Assembly (NCBI RefSeq): GCF_000014865.1
Contig: NC_008576.1
Coordinates: 897,501-961,500 of the forward strand
From: Magnetococcus marinus MC-1
GTDB taxonomy: Bacteria > Pseudomonadota > Magnetococcia > Magnetococcales > Magnetococcaceae
DNA length: 64,000 nt
Direction: 5' to 3'
Under the pieces are notes generated by a model, which did no database searches, was not told the origin of the DNA, and was given only the letters and a program-made list of their open reading frames with translations. Both the position numbers and the translations under genes were made by a program. Shown here piece after piece: positions 17,293-26,446 of the stretch; position 1 is the stretch's first letter, and every line of letters starts with the position of its first letter.

Positions 17293-17734
17293 GCCCAACT
17301 CTCCGCACCATAAAGACAACCCAATCCGCAAAGTTTGGGTAGTAACGCGCTAGGTGTATTATTAAATGTCCTGCACCTGACCGGTGTTGTGTAAAAAAAA
17401 CATCTTTAGCACAGTAGTATATAGAGAACCTTGGTGTACAAGCAAAATTTAAGCGATAAAAAGGTAGTTTTGGTGGAACAGCTTGAAAAGCTACGTAACG
17501 GGCCGTGAGGCCCTTTGCTAAAATCGTGCTTCCCCGGGTAGGCTCTGGGTGACAGTTCATTAGAGTGTGTGCGCGGTGGTGTCGGTAATAAAACGGCTCT
17601 ATCGGCTCAGATTTTTAGCGCTTCGCTTGGGATGAAAAGAGGGCGCTTGGGGAGAAAGCGCCACTGGGTGGTTTCATCGGAGATGGGGGTTGGGCTATGA
17701 TGACGCAAAACAGTTCGACCCATTGGGAGATACG
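17293..17734. other. Divergent intergenic region between the chemoreceptor and tsaD
   Basis: About 440 bases hold the two divergent promoters. Two small inverted repeats are visible: GGGCC-gtga-GGCCC at 17500-17513, and GGCGCTT / AAGCGCC at 17642-17662 about 70 bases before tsaD. Neither has a proper T-run. Short frames in this stretch have no ribosome sites and look random. Confidence 0.4.
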
Positions 17735-18796
17735 ATGTTACGGGTTTTAGGCATAGAGAGCAGTTGCGACGAGACCGCCGCCGCTGTGGTGGAAGGGGCA
17801 GAACATGGTCACCCCCATGGGGTGGTGGTGCGCTCCAATGTGGTGTGGAGCCAGTTGGAGGTACACGCCCTCTACGGCGGGGTGGTGCCCGAACTGGCCA
17901 GCCGGGCCCACATACGCCATATACAGCCGGTGATTGAGCAGGCTTTGGCTGAGGCTGGGGTGCGACCCCAGCAGTTGGATGCCATTGCGGTTACGGTGGC
18001 TCCCGGGTTGGTGGGCGCACTGCTGGTGGGGGTAGCGGCGGCGCAGGGGTTGGCGGTGGCGCTGGATAAGCCGCTGGTGCCGGTACACCACATGGAAGGG
18101 CACCTGATGAGCCCTTTTCTCATGGCGGGCGTGGTACCTGCCATGGAGTTCCCCTTTGTGGCCTTACTGGTCTCCGGTGGGCACACCCTGTTGCTGCACG
18201 CCCGTGATTTTGGCGACTACCAGCTGCTGGGGCAGACCCGTGACGATGCGGTGGGGGAGGCGTTTGACAAGGGGGCGCGCATGCTGGGCTTGGGGTATCC
18301 CGGTGGTCCAGAGGTCGCCGCCTTGGCCCAGTCGGGGGATCGGCAGGCGGTGGCTTTTCCCCGTGTGTTGCTGGACCGCAGCCAATTTGATTTCTCCTTT
18401 TCTGGCCTAAAAACCGCCTTGCGTACCCATCTTCTTAAATTCCCGCCGGAGTCCGGTGGTCCCTCTTTGGCCGATGTGGCCGCCAGTTATCAAGAGGCCA
18501 TTGTGGATACCCTGGTGATTAAATCCTTGAGCGCCTGCCGCCATGTGGGGGTGTCGCGTTTGGTGATTGCCGGTGGAGTAGGGGCCAATAGACGATTGCG
18601 GGAAAAATTGGCCAAACAAGCTCTTAAACAGGGTGTGCAACTCTACGCTCCCCCCATCCACCTGTGTACTGATAATGGCGCGATGATCGCCTCTGCCGGC
18701 GTGTGCCGCTTGGCCAGGGGGGATCAAGCGCGGGGGGTGGTGAATGCGGTGCCCCGGCTGCCGATTCATGAACTGGAGAAAATTTATGGCCGTTGA
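17735..18796 (+). CDS. tsaD: tRNA N6-adenosine threonylcarbamoyltransferase
   Basis: A 353-residue enzyme that transfers the threonylcarbamoyl group to A37 of tRNAs reading ANN codons, working with TsaB and TsaE. It opens with LRVLGIESSCDETAAAVVEG. It carries the metal-binding HHMEGHLMSPF, the ATP-site stretch LVSGGHTLLL, the region DDAVGEAFDKGARMLGLGYP and a late GGVGANRRLR. The ATG at 17735 is preferred over one 45 bases upstream because the conserved N-terminus begins there, behind GGGAGA. The last 11 bases overlap gpsA, which suggests coupled translation. Confidence 0.97.
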   Translation: MLRVLGIESSCDETAAAVVEGAEHGHPHGVVVRSNVVWSQLEVHALYGGVVPELASRAHIRHIQPVIEQALAEAGVRPQQLDAIAVTVAPGLVGALLVGVAAAQGLAVALDKPLVPVHHMEGHLMSPFLMAGVVPAMEFPFVALLVSGGHTLLLHARDFGDYQLLGQTRDDAVGEAFDKGARMLGLGYPGGPEVAALAQSGDRQAVAFPRVLLDRSQFDFSFSGLKTALRTHLLKFPPESGGPSLADVAASYQEAIVDTLVIKSLSACRHVGVSRLVIAGGVGANRRLREKLAKQALKQGVQLYAPPIHLCTDNGAMIASAGVCRLARGDQARGVVNAVPRLPIHELEKIYGR

Positions 18797-19811
18797 GTAT
18801 GCTGACAATCCTTCGGTGGCCGTTATTGGCGCGGGATCTTGGGGCACGGCGCTGGCGGCCCTGCTGGCGGGTAAGCTGCCCCAAGTAACCCTGTGGGCAC
18901 GGGAACCCGAGGTGGTGGAGGGCATTAACCAGGGTCACCACAACCCGGTTTATCTGGCAGACCTGGATCTGCCGCCTAACCTGGTTGCCCATCAAGATCT
19001 AGCCTGGGTAGCGGCCAACCATGATGTGTTGGTCATGGTGGTGCCTACCCAATTTTGCCGTCAAGTGCTGGCTCAGCTCAAACCCCATGTGCGGCCCCAT
19101 GTCACCTTTGTGTCGGCCACCAAAGGGGTGGAGACTGCCAATCTGGCCCTGATCTCGGAGATCTTTACCCAAACCTTTGCGGCCCCCATCGCCCAGCGTA
19201 CCTGTTATCTCTCCGGCCCCTCCTTCGCCCGGGAGGTGATCGCCGGGCAGCCGGTGGCGGTGGCCATGGCCGGTGCCGATGAAGCGGCCTTGGCGGCTAT
19301 GCAGGCGCTCTTTTTCTTCCCCCATTTTCGTACTTACAGCACCAGCGATGTGGTGGGGGTTGAACTGGGTGGGGCGTTGAAAAACATTATTGCCATTGCT
19401 GCGGGTATTAGTGATGGATTGGGGTATGGGGCTGGTGCGCGGGCGGCGTTGATCACCCGTGGTTTGGCCGAAATTGCCCGTTTGGGTCACATCTATGGGG
19501 CCAACCCCCAGACTTTTGCCGGATTGTCGGGTATGGGGGATCTGCTCATGACCGCCTCATCCACCCTGTCGCGCAACTATACCACCGGCTTTCGCTTGGG
19601 CCAGGGGGAGAGCCTAAGCCACATTAGCGGCAGCTCAAGAGAGGTGGCCGAAGGGGTGCAAACCGCCGCCAGTACTTGGCTGTTGGCCCAGCGCCATGGG
19701 GTGGAGATGCCCATTACCCAGGCGGTACATGCCATCTTATTTGAACAGGTACCCCCACAACAGGCGGTGACGCAACTGCTAAACCGGGATATGAAACGGG
19801 AGGCCGTCTAG
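18786..19811 (+). CDS. gpsA: Glycerol-3-phosphate dehydrogenase (NAD(P)+)
   Basis: A 341-residue cytoplasmic enzyme that reduces dihydroxyacetone phosphate to sn-glycerol 3-phosphate, the backbone for phospholipids. It has the dinucleotide motif VIGAGSWGTALAALLA, the stretch LSGPSFAREV and the catalytic-lysine region ELGGALKNIIAIAAGISDG. The start at 18786, with a GGAG ribosome site inside the tsaD end, gives the usual family N-terminus. It forms a two-gene unit with tsaD. Confidence 0.97.
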   Translation: MAVEYADNPSVAVIGAGSWGTALAALLAGKLPQVTLWAREPEVVEGINQGHHNPVYLADLDLPPNLVAHQDLAWVAANHDVLVMVVPTQFCRQVLAQLKPHVRPHVTFVSATKGVETANLALISEIFTQTFAAPIAQRTCYLSGPSFAREVIAGQPVAVAMAGADEAALAAMQALFFFPHFRTYSTSDVVGVELGGALKNIIAIAAGISDGLGYGAGARAALITRGLAEIARLGHIYGANPQTFAGLSGMGDLLMTASSTLSRNYTTGFRLGQGESLSHISGSSREVAEGVQTAASTWLLAQRHGVEMPITQAVHAILFEQVPPQQAVTQLLNRDMKREAV

Positions 19812-19853
19812 CCCCCCGTATCCAACAGCCGCTCGACTCAAGGGGCGGAGGGC

Positions 19854-20609
19854 TCATTCGATGACGGCAATGGCGCAGTTGGGCTGATGGGGAAAGTGCT
19901 CAAAACGCAGGTTAGCGAGCCCCAAGACCTCATTGACAGCCATGGTCTCACCGGGCCAAGCCTCGCAGCTAAACTCATCAAACACCAAGACAGAGCCCTT
20001 AAAGAGGCGCGGTTTAATCTGCTCCAACACATCCTTGGTGGGTTTGTAGACATCCATATCAAAGATCGCGAGGGCGATCACCGAGGCGGGGTTTTGGTTA
20101 AGCCAAGTGGTGATGGTTTGCGAGGCATCCCCTTTAACCAAAAAGGTCTTTTGAATATGGTTTAGGGGGGATTGCTGCTCGTGGAGCTGTAAAATCTCGG
20201 CCAACTGCTGCTCATAGCCTTGATCGGTGGCATAGTCGTGTTTTTGGTGGCCGCTGCCATCTTCGGCATGCACATCCACAAAGCCTGCAAAGGTATCAAA
20301 GCCGTAGATGCGGCGCTGATGATTGTAGGGCTCATAGATGCCACGCAGGCTTTGCAAGGTGGTTAGGGCCGAGCCCCATTGCACCCCAAATTCACAGATA
20401 ACCCCAGGTTTGCCCACAATCTTTTCGTAAATCCAATGATAGTAAAGAATGCGGGATAGACTCTGCCGCCTGAGTGTGACCAGGGCGTGCTGGTTCCAGT
20501 TTTCCCCAAGCCGGGGAATGAGATCAAGATGGAGCTCTTTTAAACGGTCTAGAGCGGTGGCCTCTTGGCGGTTGCGTAAAAAACCCTCACCACGTTCATT
20601 GGTCTTCAT
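19854..20609 (-). CDS. SAM-dependent methyltransferase, TylF/MycF-like
   Basis: A 251-residue class I methyltransferase-like protein. The SAM-binding region is seen in VICEFGVQWGSALTTLQSL and RIYGFDTFAGFVDVH. A later acidic stretch, ALAIFDMDVYKPTKDVLEQI, and VLVFDEFSCEAWPGE resemble the metal-binding acidic residues of sugar O-methyltransferases such as TylF and MycF. The substrate cannot be told; no polysaccharide or antibiotic genes adjoin it. It stands alone between gpsA (convergent) and ntrX. Confidence 0.75.
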   Translation of the reverse strand: MKTNERGEGFLRNRQEATALDRLKELHLDLIPRLGENWNQHALVTLRRQSLSRILYYHWIYEKIVGKPGVICEFGVQWGSALTTLQSLRGIYEPYNHQRRIYGFDTFAGFVDVHAEDGSGHQKHDYATDQGYEQQLAEILQLHEQQSPLNHIQKTFLVKGDASQTITTWLNQNPASVIALAIFDMDVYKPTKDVLEQIKPRLFKGSVLVFDEFSCEAWPGETMAVNEVLGLANLRFEHFPHQPNCAIAVIE

Positions 20610-20711
20610 AGGGAACGACTCTCTTGAATAGGGGATCTGGCGTCAATGGTTGCTGCTGCCCCTGTTATAAGCAAGCAGCGGACCGTTCCCGTCGATTTCC
20701 CAACGCCCCGC

Positions 20712-22097
20712 TTAAGAGGTAATGCCGAGGGTCTTGAGCTTGCGGTGAAAAGCGGTGCGTTGCATGCCGACCTCCTCCGCCGTGCGGGAGATGTTGCCAT
20801 CATTGGCTTTAAGTTTGGCTTGCAAATAAAGAATTTCAAACTGCTCCCGGGCATCCCGCAGATTGGTGTTGAGTAGCTGGGCAATGGGGCCAACCTCGGG
20901 GCAATTTTGACGCTTCTCCCGTTGGGGGGCGACAAAGCTGGGTAGATCGTCGGCGCCAATCTGCGCCTGTGGGGCCATAATCGCCAACCGCTCCACCAGA
21001 TTGCGCAACTCCCGCACATTGCCCGGCCAACGGTAGGCCTGTAGCAACGCCAACGCTTCTGGGGTGAAGGTGCGGTCGTGGGAGCCCATGCCCGAAAGCA
21101 GAAAATGGTTAACCAGTGCTGGAATATCCTCGCGGCGTTCCCGCAAGGGGGGCACATCCAAGGGCACCACATTAAGGCGGTAGTAAAGATCTTCCCGAAA
21201 GCGCCCCTGGGCCATCTCTTGGCTAAGATCACGGTTGGTGGCGGCAATCACCCGGACATCCACCTGAATGATATGACCACCCCCAACCCGTTCAAAGCGT
21301 TGCTCCTGCAACAGACGCAAAATGCGCGCTTGCGCAGGTAGGGACATGTCGCTGATCTCATCCAAAAACAGGGTGCCTTGGTGGCCTTGTTCCAGCAGAC
21401 CCCGACTATCCTCCTTGGCATTGCCCCCCTGACCAAACAGGGCGGTCTCGATGCGTTCGTCGGGAATGGTGGCCGAGTTAACCCCGATAAAGGGCCCCTG
21501 CGCCCGTTTGGAGAGGGCGTGAATGCGGCGGGCCACCACCTCTTTGCCGGAGCCTATCTCGCCATTGATCAAGACCCAGCCATCGGTAGGGGCCACCCGC
21601 TGGATCTGCGCCTCTAAGCGCTGCATGGCGGGGGAGCTGCCGACCAGCACATCGGCATGATCCATGCGCGCACGTAAGGCGCGGTTTTCACGGCGCAAGC
21701 CCCACTCACGTATGGCGCGATCCAAGAGCAGTAAAACCCGATCCAGGGAGAGTGGCTTTTCCAGAAAATCGTAAGCCCCTAGGCGGGTGGCCTGCACCGC
21801 TGTGTCGATGGTGCCATGGCCGGACATCATAATCACCGGCACCTCACGGTTGTGGGTGGGCAACTCCACATCTTGCGCACCCTCCATGCCCTTGATGCAG
21901 CGCAGCGCCTCGATGCCATCCATGCCCTTCATCCAGATATCCAGCATGATGGCGGAGACCGGTGTCTCCGCCAGCAGTTGTAGGGCGTCCTCGGCGCTGG
22001 CGGCCTCCACGACCCTGTAGGACTCATCCTCCAAAATACCCCGAAGGGAGGTGCGGATGGCCGATTCGTCATCAACAATCAAAATGGTATGGCTCAT
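20712..22097 (-). CDS. ntrX: Sigma-54-type response regulator NtrX
   Basis: A 461-residue response regulator: receiver domain (about 1-130, phosphoacceptor Asp in AIMLDIWMKGMDG), AAA+ domain (about 145-375) and a C-terminal Fis-type helix-turn-helix (ISRTAEEVGMQRTAFHRKL). The AAA+ Walker A is degenerate (NGEIGSGKEVVARR). The GAFTGA loop needed to contact sigma-54 is absent: the segment reads LFGQGGNAKEDSRGLLEQG. Loss of GAFTGA is known for alphaproteobacterial NtrX proteins, so it may regulate transcription without sigma-54. Its ATG overlaps the ntrY stop by 4 bases. Confidence 0.9.
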   Translation of the reverse strand: MSHTILIVDDESAIRTSLRGILEDESYRVVEAASAEDALQLLAETPVSAIMLDIWMKGMDGIEALRCIKGMEGAQDVELPTHNREVPVIMMSGHGTIDTAVQATRLGAYDFLEKPLSLDRVLLLLDRAIREWGLRRENRALRARMDHADVLVGSSPAMQRLEAQIQRVAPTDGWVLINGEIGSGKEVVARRIHALSKRAQGPFIGVNSATIPDERIETALFGQGGNAKEDSRGLLEQGHQGTLFLDEISDMSLPAQARILRLLQEQRFERVGGGHIIQVDVRVIAATNRDLSQEMAQGRFREDLYYRLNVVPLDVPPLRERREDIPALVNHFLLSGMGSHDRTFTPEALALLQAYRWPGNVRELRNLVERLAIMAPQAQIGADDLPSFVAPQREKRQNCPEVGPIAQLLNTNLRDAREQFEILYLQAKLKANDGNISRTAEEVGMQRTAFHRKLKTLGITS

Positions 22098-24364
22098 GAT
22101 GGTATCGCGTTCACACTCTCTTCTTGGCCGCCATGTTCAGGAATCGGCAACTGCCGAGGACCCGCAAGGGGCAGCATAAACTCCATGAGGGTGCCACCAT
22201 TGGGAGCCTCTTTGACCCACAGGCGACCGCCATGGTCCTCAATGATTTTTTTGACAATGGCCAACCCCAAGCCCGTGCCCTTTTGTTTGGTGGTAAAATA
22301 GGGCTCAAATACCCGATCACGGCTACCAACGGGAATGCCCGGTCCATTATCCTCGACTTGCACATAGACACCGCGTCCATTTTCTGCCACACAGGCACGG
22401 ATAACAAGCGTGTCCGATGGCGCGGCGCTTATCTCTTGCGCCCGATCATCCTCCATAGCCGCCACCGCATTGGTGAGCAGGTTGGTGACCACCTGTTTGA
22501 TCTGGGCTCGATCAAAAGGAAAGGGCGGAATGCTCTCATCCAGATGCACCTCGATACTCAGATCTTTAAACTCAGCATCGTGTAGGGTCAACACCTCATG
22601 CAAGGTGTCGGAGAGGAAGTCCTTTTTCATATCCGGGCGGGGCAAGCGGGCAAAGGTGGAGAACTCATCCACCAAAACCTTGAGCTCATCCACCTGCTGA
22701 ATGATGGATTGGGTTCCCTCGTCCAACACCTTCCAATCGGTGACATCGGCCAGCTCCGGTTTTAGGTAGCGGCGGCGCATGCGCTGTGCCCACAGCTGAA
22801 TAGGGGTGAGGGGATTTTTGATCTCATGGGCAATACGCCGGGCAACATCGCTCCAGGCTTGGGAGCGCTGGGCGTGTACCACGGAGGTCAGATCGTCAAA
22901 GGTGACAATAAAACCCGGTCCGCCGACATCGGGCAGGGTAAGCCGTGCCAGCAGGGTACGCGGCCTGTTGTAAACATCCATCATAATCTGCACCGAAAGC
23001 TCACTCATGCCGTTCTCGCTGCCTACCGCCTCTAGGGTGAGGGCTGTCTCCAGCAGGCTTGAAAGGGGGGCGAGCACCGGTTCAGGCATGACCTTTTCAA
23101 AATGGTGCCCCACACTGTTGGTGGGGTCAATGCCTAGCAGAGAACCCGCCGCTGGATTCATGAGGCTGATCTGCCCAAGGTGGTCCACACTAATCACCCC
23201 AGAGCTGATGTTACCGACCACCGCCGCCATAAAACGACGACGATCTTCCAGCAGATTATTACTCGCTTGCAGAGCCTGTTGGTTCTCTGCCAAGCGTTGG
23301 GTCATGGCGTTAAACGAGCGCATAAGGGTGGCTAACTCATCATCCCCCGTTACTTGGAGAGAGACCGAAAGATCCCCATCGGCCACCTGTCGCGTTCCCA
23401 CCACCAAGGCGGTAATGGGCTCGGTGATGGTTTCGGAGATGCGAAAGCCTGACCACACCGCCGCCAATACCAGCAGCAGGGTGATCAAAATGAGGGTGAT
23501 GGTGTGGCTGCCTTTCAATAATCCGTGGGAGGCCCCCAATTTATTATAATCCACATAGGTGGACTCAATGGTCTCCATATGGTTAAGCACCTGACCATCA
23601 ATATAGCGGCCCGTGACCAAAAACAGATCTGGCCCGACCCGCACATAGGCCCGTACGATGTTACCGGTGTCGTTGGTATGCATGAGCGCACGGGTGGAGC
23701 GGGGGGCGATGACGGTAAGATCGGGGGTGGGCTCCTGGGGGAGTTCGCCAACCCGAGAAATATGGGTGCCGTCACTATGAATCAGCGCAATTTCATCCAA
23801 CTGGCGGGCTTGCCGTTCAATCTCTAGGGCGGCCATGTTGGCCTCATTGCCCTGAAGTGAAAAGGATGAGCTGATAATGCGGTTACGCACCATATCCTCG
23901 GCATCATGTCCAACCGAGCGCTGATTTTCACGGTAGAGTGCGCGGGAGACCTCCAGCGATTTTTCTAAAGCTTGGGAGACTTGATCCGAAAACCAGCTAT
24001 CCACCCCTTTGTTCAGCAACTCCACCGACAATAGGGTAATAACCAGCGTCGGAAACAGGGAGAGCGCCACAAACAGTGTGACCATGCGGGTACGTAACTG
24101 CGAGCCCGCCATCCGCCGCCGCCGGTCTAACCACAGCCGGGCCAAGTTGCGGATGACCAAAAAGCCCAAGGCCAACACCAAAAATAGATTGACATACAGC
24201 AAGATCAAAAAGACCGCGCCATAGTCGCCTCCGCCATCCACCGTGGCACTGCCGTAGAGGCCGCGACCCACCACCACCGAGGTGATGACCACCCCCAATA
24301 GCAGGACCAGGAGCATCCAACGGCTTAATGGGGTGGCGGCGTTTTTCCAACGACGTTCGCTCAT
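22094..24364 (-). CDS. ntrY: Sensor histidine kinase NtrY
   Basis: A 756-residue membrane kinase. Two or three N-terminal membrane helices are followed by a periplasmic domain, another helix (TITLILITLLLVLAAVW), HAMP (about 310-360), PAS (about 370-480), and a dimerisation/phosphoacceptor region with the His in VARRIAHEIKNPLTPIQLW. The ATPase domain shows VTNLLTNAVAAMEDD, DNGPGIPVGSRDRVFEPYFT and KGTGLGLAIVKKI. Domain order and adjacent ntrX identify it. NtrYX systems respond to redox, nitrogen or envelope conditions in various proteobacteria. It overlaps its neighbours by 4 bases on both sides. Confidence 0.93.
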   Translation of the reverse strand: MSERRWKNAATPLSRWMLLVLLLGVVITSVVVGRGLYGSATVDGGGDYGAVFLILLYVNLFLVLALGFLVIRNLARLWLDRRRRMAGSQLRTRMVTLFVALSLFPTLVITLLSVELLNKGVDSWFSDQVSQALEKSLEVSRALYRENQRSVGHDAEDMVRNRIISSSFSLQGNEANMAALEIERQARQLDEIALIHSDGTHISRVGELPQEPTPDLTVIAPRSTRALMHTNDTGNIVRAYVRVGPDLFLVTGRYIDGQVLNHMETIESTYVDYNKLGASHGLLKGSHTITLILITLLLVLAAVWSGFRISETITEPITALVVGTRQVADGDLSVSLQVTGDDELATLMRSFNAMTQRLAENQQALQASNNLLEDRRRFMAAVVGNISSGVISVDHLGQISLMNPAAGSLLGIDPTNSVGHHFEKVMPEPVLAPLSSLLETALTLEAVGSENGMSELSVQIMMDVYNRPRTLLARLTLPDVGGPGFIVTFDDLTSVVHAQRSQAWSDVARRIAHEIKNPLTPIQLWAQRMRRRYLKPELADVTDWKVLDEGTQSIIQQVDELKVLVDEFSTFARLPRPDMKKDFLSDTLHEVLTLHDAEFKDLSIEVHLDESIPPFPFDRAQIKQVVTNLLTNAVAAMEDDRAQEISAAPSDTLVIRACVAENGRGVYVQVEDNGPGIPVGSRDRVFEPYFTTKQKGTGLGLAIVKKIIEDHGGRLWVKEAPNGGTLMEFMLPLAGPRQLPIPEHGGQEESVNAIPS

Positions 24365-25029
24365 TGTAGCTGGTACTCCGCGAATTTATCGTAAGTTAAA
24401 GGCTCCCAAAAGGTGAGCAAGCGGAACAATACCCGAAACATGCGGGACATGCCCTGACGGTGCCGCTCAAAGCGGCTATGTAGAATAAAATCACTCAATT
24501 GCCCCGCTTTGGAGGCCACTAAAATGCCCCCCAAACTGCCGGATTGTGTCAAAGGGACATAGCGGGGTTGACATAAAAAATTAAGCGCTTCAGAGGGTTC
24601 CTGGGTATAGCTGATGTGTTGCTTGGTCACATCTTCCATCTCATAGCGTTGGGTGATCAGGTGGTAGCGTAGTTTACGGATGACCTGACCGCGGGCAAAG
24701 GTGTGGTCGGGTAACCAACGGTTATGCCGGGTCAGGGTAAAATGGTAGCTTACCAATACCGGCTGTCCCGAGTTTAAACGCGCTTTAAGGGTGTTTTGAT
24801 ACTCTTTGCTCAGCTTTGCGCGGGCATACAGGGTATCGCCCCGCACCACCGCCTCGACCGATTCAATCACCATCATACGCTCTTCTACCGGGCGGTCCGA
24901 GCAAGCGCTTAACCACAAGAGCGGCAGCAGCAGCACCAGCAGTGTGCCACCACGAACAAAAAGAGGACGATACCGCTGTATCGTCCTCTGACTAAGCATG
25001 CCATGTTTGGGCATGAAGAAAAAACCCAT
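24361..25029 (-). CDS. DUF4390 lipoprotein-like protein
   Basis: A 222-residue protein of the DUF4390 type, a family found beside ntrY-type kinases. An N-terminal hydrophobic stretch ends in LLPLLWLSACSDRP, which fits a lipobox with the lipidated Cys, so the protein is probably anchored on the periplasmic side of a membrane. The rest is a soluble beta-rich domain with ARAKLSKEYQNTLKARLNSG and LRYHLITQRYEM. No ribosome site is strong; starts at 25029 or 25014 are both possible. It lies between lpxC (3 bases) and ntrY (4-base overlap), and could modulate the NtrY sensor. That role is inferred from context. Confidence 0.8.
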   Translation of the reverse strand: MGFFFMPKHGMLSQRTIQRYRPLFVRGGTLLVLLLPLLWLSACSDRPVEERMMVIESVEAVVRGDTLYARAKLSKEYQNTLKARLNSGQPVLVSYHFTLTRHNRWLPDHTFARGQVIRKLRYHLITQRYEMEDVTKQHISYTQEPSEALNFLCQPRYVPLTQSGSLGGILVASKAGQLSDFILHSRFERHRQGMSRMFRVLFRLLTFWEPLTYDKFAEYQLQ

Positions 25030-25031
25030 CG

Positions 25032-25967
25032 TTAGCGCGTTACCGTAGCAGGGAGCACAAGGGAGCCTGGAATAGGGGCAAAATCAACAATATGAGCCGA
25101 TTCGCCCTCGGGGTAGCCCTCCACCATCTCCCACGCATCCGCTTGGGCCAACAGGGCGCGTAACAACAGATTGTTTAAGGCATGTCCAGAACGCTCGCCC
25201 ACAAATTTACCAATAATAGGCGTGCCTAGTAGATAAAGATCTCCCAAAGCATCCATCACTTTATGGCGGGCAAACTCATCTTCATAGCGCAAACCATCTT
25301 CATTGATGATCTGGTAGTCACCAATGGCAATGGCGTTGTCCAGTGAAGCCCCTTTCGCCAAACCATTGGCTTGCAGATACTCCACCTCTTTAACAAAACC
25401 AAAGGTGCGGGCGCGGCTAACCTCCTTGATAAAGGCGGTCTCCGTCAAAGAGATGCCAACCTGTTGGCGCTTGAGCACGGGGTGATCAAAATCCAATAAA
25501 AAGCTGAGATGAAAACCTGGGCCAGGCTCAAATTGGGCCATTTTATCACCATCTTTGACCCCTATTTTGCGTTTAATGCGGATCCAACGCTTGGGCGCAT
25601 TTTGGTCAACTACCCCAGCGCACTCAAGCAGAAACACAAAAGGGGCCGCACTGCCATCCATAATGGGCACTTCAGGGCCGTCAATATCCACAATGGCATT
25701 GTCCACCCCCATGCCCGCAAAGGCGGCCAGCAGATGCTCAATGGTCGAGACGCTCACCCCATCATTATTGGAGATGGTGGTACACAAACGGGTATCTTTG
25801 ACATTCATGACGTGGGCGGGTACCCGCGCATTATTAAGGTCGGTACGGCGGAACACAATGCCATGATTCGCAGGTGCCGGTTGCAACGAAAGGTAGGCCT
25901 TTTGGCCACTGTGCAAACCTATGCCCGTGCAGCGTACCGTGTTTTTGAGTGTGCGTTGGAAATGCAT
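25032..25967 (-). CDS. lpxC: UDP-3-O-acyl-N-acetylglucosamine deacetylase
   Basis: A 311-residue zinc enzyme for the committed step of lipid A synthesis. It begins MHFQRTLKNTVRCTGIGLHSG, with the conserved GIGLHSG. It carries TIEHLLAAFAGMGVDNA and the active-site stretch HKVMDALGDLYLLG with zinc and catalytic residues. The start at 25967 is preferred because GAGGAG lies about 7 bases upstream; a frame extension to 26000 lacks a site. It follows ftsZ after a hairpin-rich gap, the common place of lpxC at the end of the division cluster. Confidence 0.97.
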   Translation of the reverse strand: MHFQRTLKNTVRCTGIGLHSGQKAYLSLQPAPANHGIVFRRTDLNNARVPAHVMNVKDTRLCTTISNNDGVSVSTIEHLLAAFAGMGVDNAIVDIDGPEVPIMDGSAAPFVFLLECAGVVDQNAPKRWIRIKRKIGVKDGDKMAQFEPGPGFHLSFLLDFDHPVLKRQQVGISLTETAFIKEVSRARTFGFVKEVEYLQANGLAKGASLDNAIAIGDYQIINEDGLRYEDEFARHKVMDALGDLYLLGTPIIGKFVGERSGHALNNLLLRALLAQADAWEMVEGYPEGESAHIVDFAPIPGSLVLPATVTR

Positions 25968-26446
25968 GGATAACTCCTCATGAGATGAACCCTCATACAA
26001 AACTGGGCACCTCGTTTACTCTCATCCGCTTTATTAACCGTCAATACGCCCAAAAAAGTTGCATCGGTGCAGGATACAACGGACCGTTCCTGTTAAGAAA
26101 ACAAAAGAGCAAGAATTATGCACAAAAACCACATGGAAGGGGAGATAAATCGGATTCAGGCTCTTTTAGGAATAAAATACGGGAGGGAAGTGCCTTCCTT
26201 GGCGACCCCGCAAAGGTTACCCTTCGCTAACATTGGCAATCCTGCCAACGACCGTAGATCCTGTTGCCACTTTCTGACAAGAAAGGTACAGGATCGTTCC
26301 CTGGGATATTAAATGGCCATCCCTGGCCAAGGTTCAACCCAAAGGTTGAACCGTCCTTAACCAAATTAAGCGATGTACGCAGCATACCCCTTTGTGATCC
26401 GCTCCGGGCACCACGCCCAAAAGGGCGTGGTGCTAGAGAGGTGATC
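25968..26446 (-). repeat. ftsZ-lpxC intergenic region with five hairpins
   Basis: Five separate inverted repeats lie in about 200 bases. They are TTGGCA / TGCCAA at 26233-26248; a long stem GATCCTGT / ACAGGATC with an inner ACTTTCT-type stem at 26257-26295; TGGCCA / TGGCCA at 26314-26329; GGTTCAACC / GGTTGAACC at 26331-26352; and CACCACGCCC-aaaa-GGGCGTGGTG at 26409-26432. None is followed by a strong T-run on the minus strand. The last one, nearest ftsZ, could end or process the ftsZ message. The AT-richer part at about 26040-26200 may hold the lpxC promoter. Confidence 0.75.
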
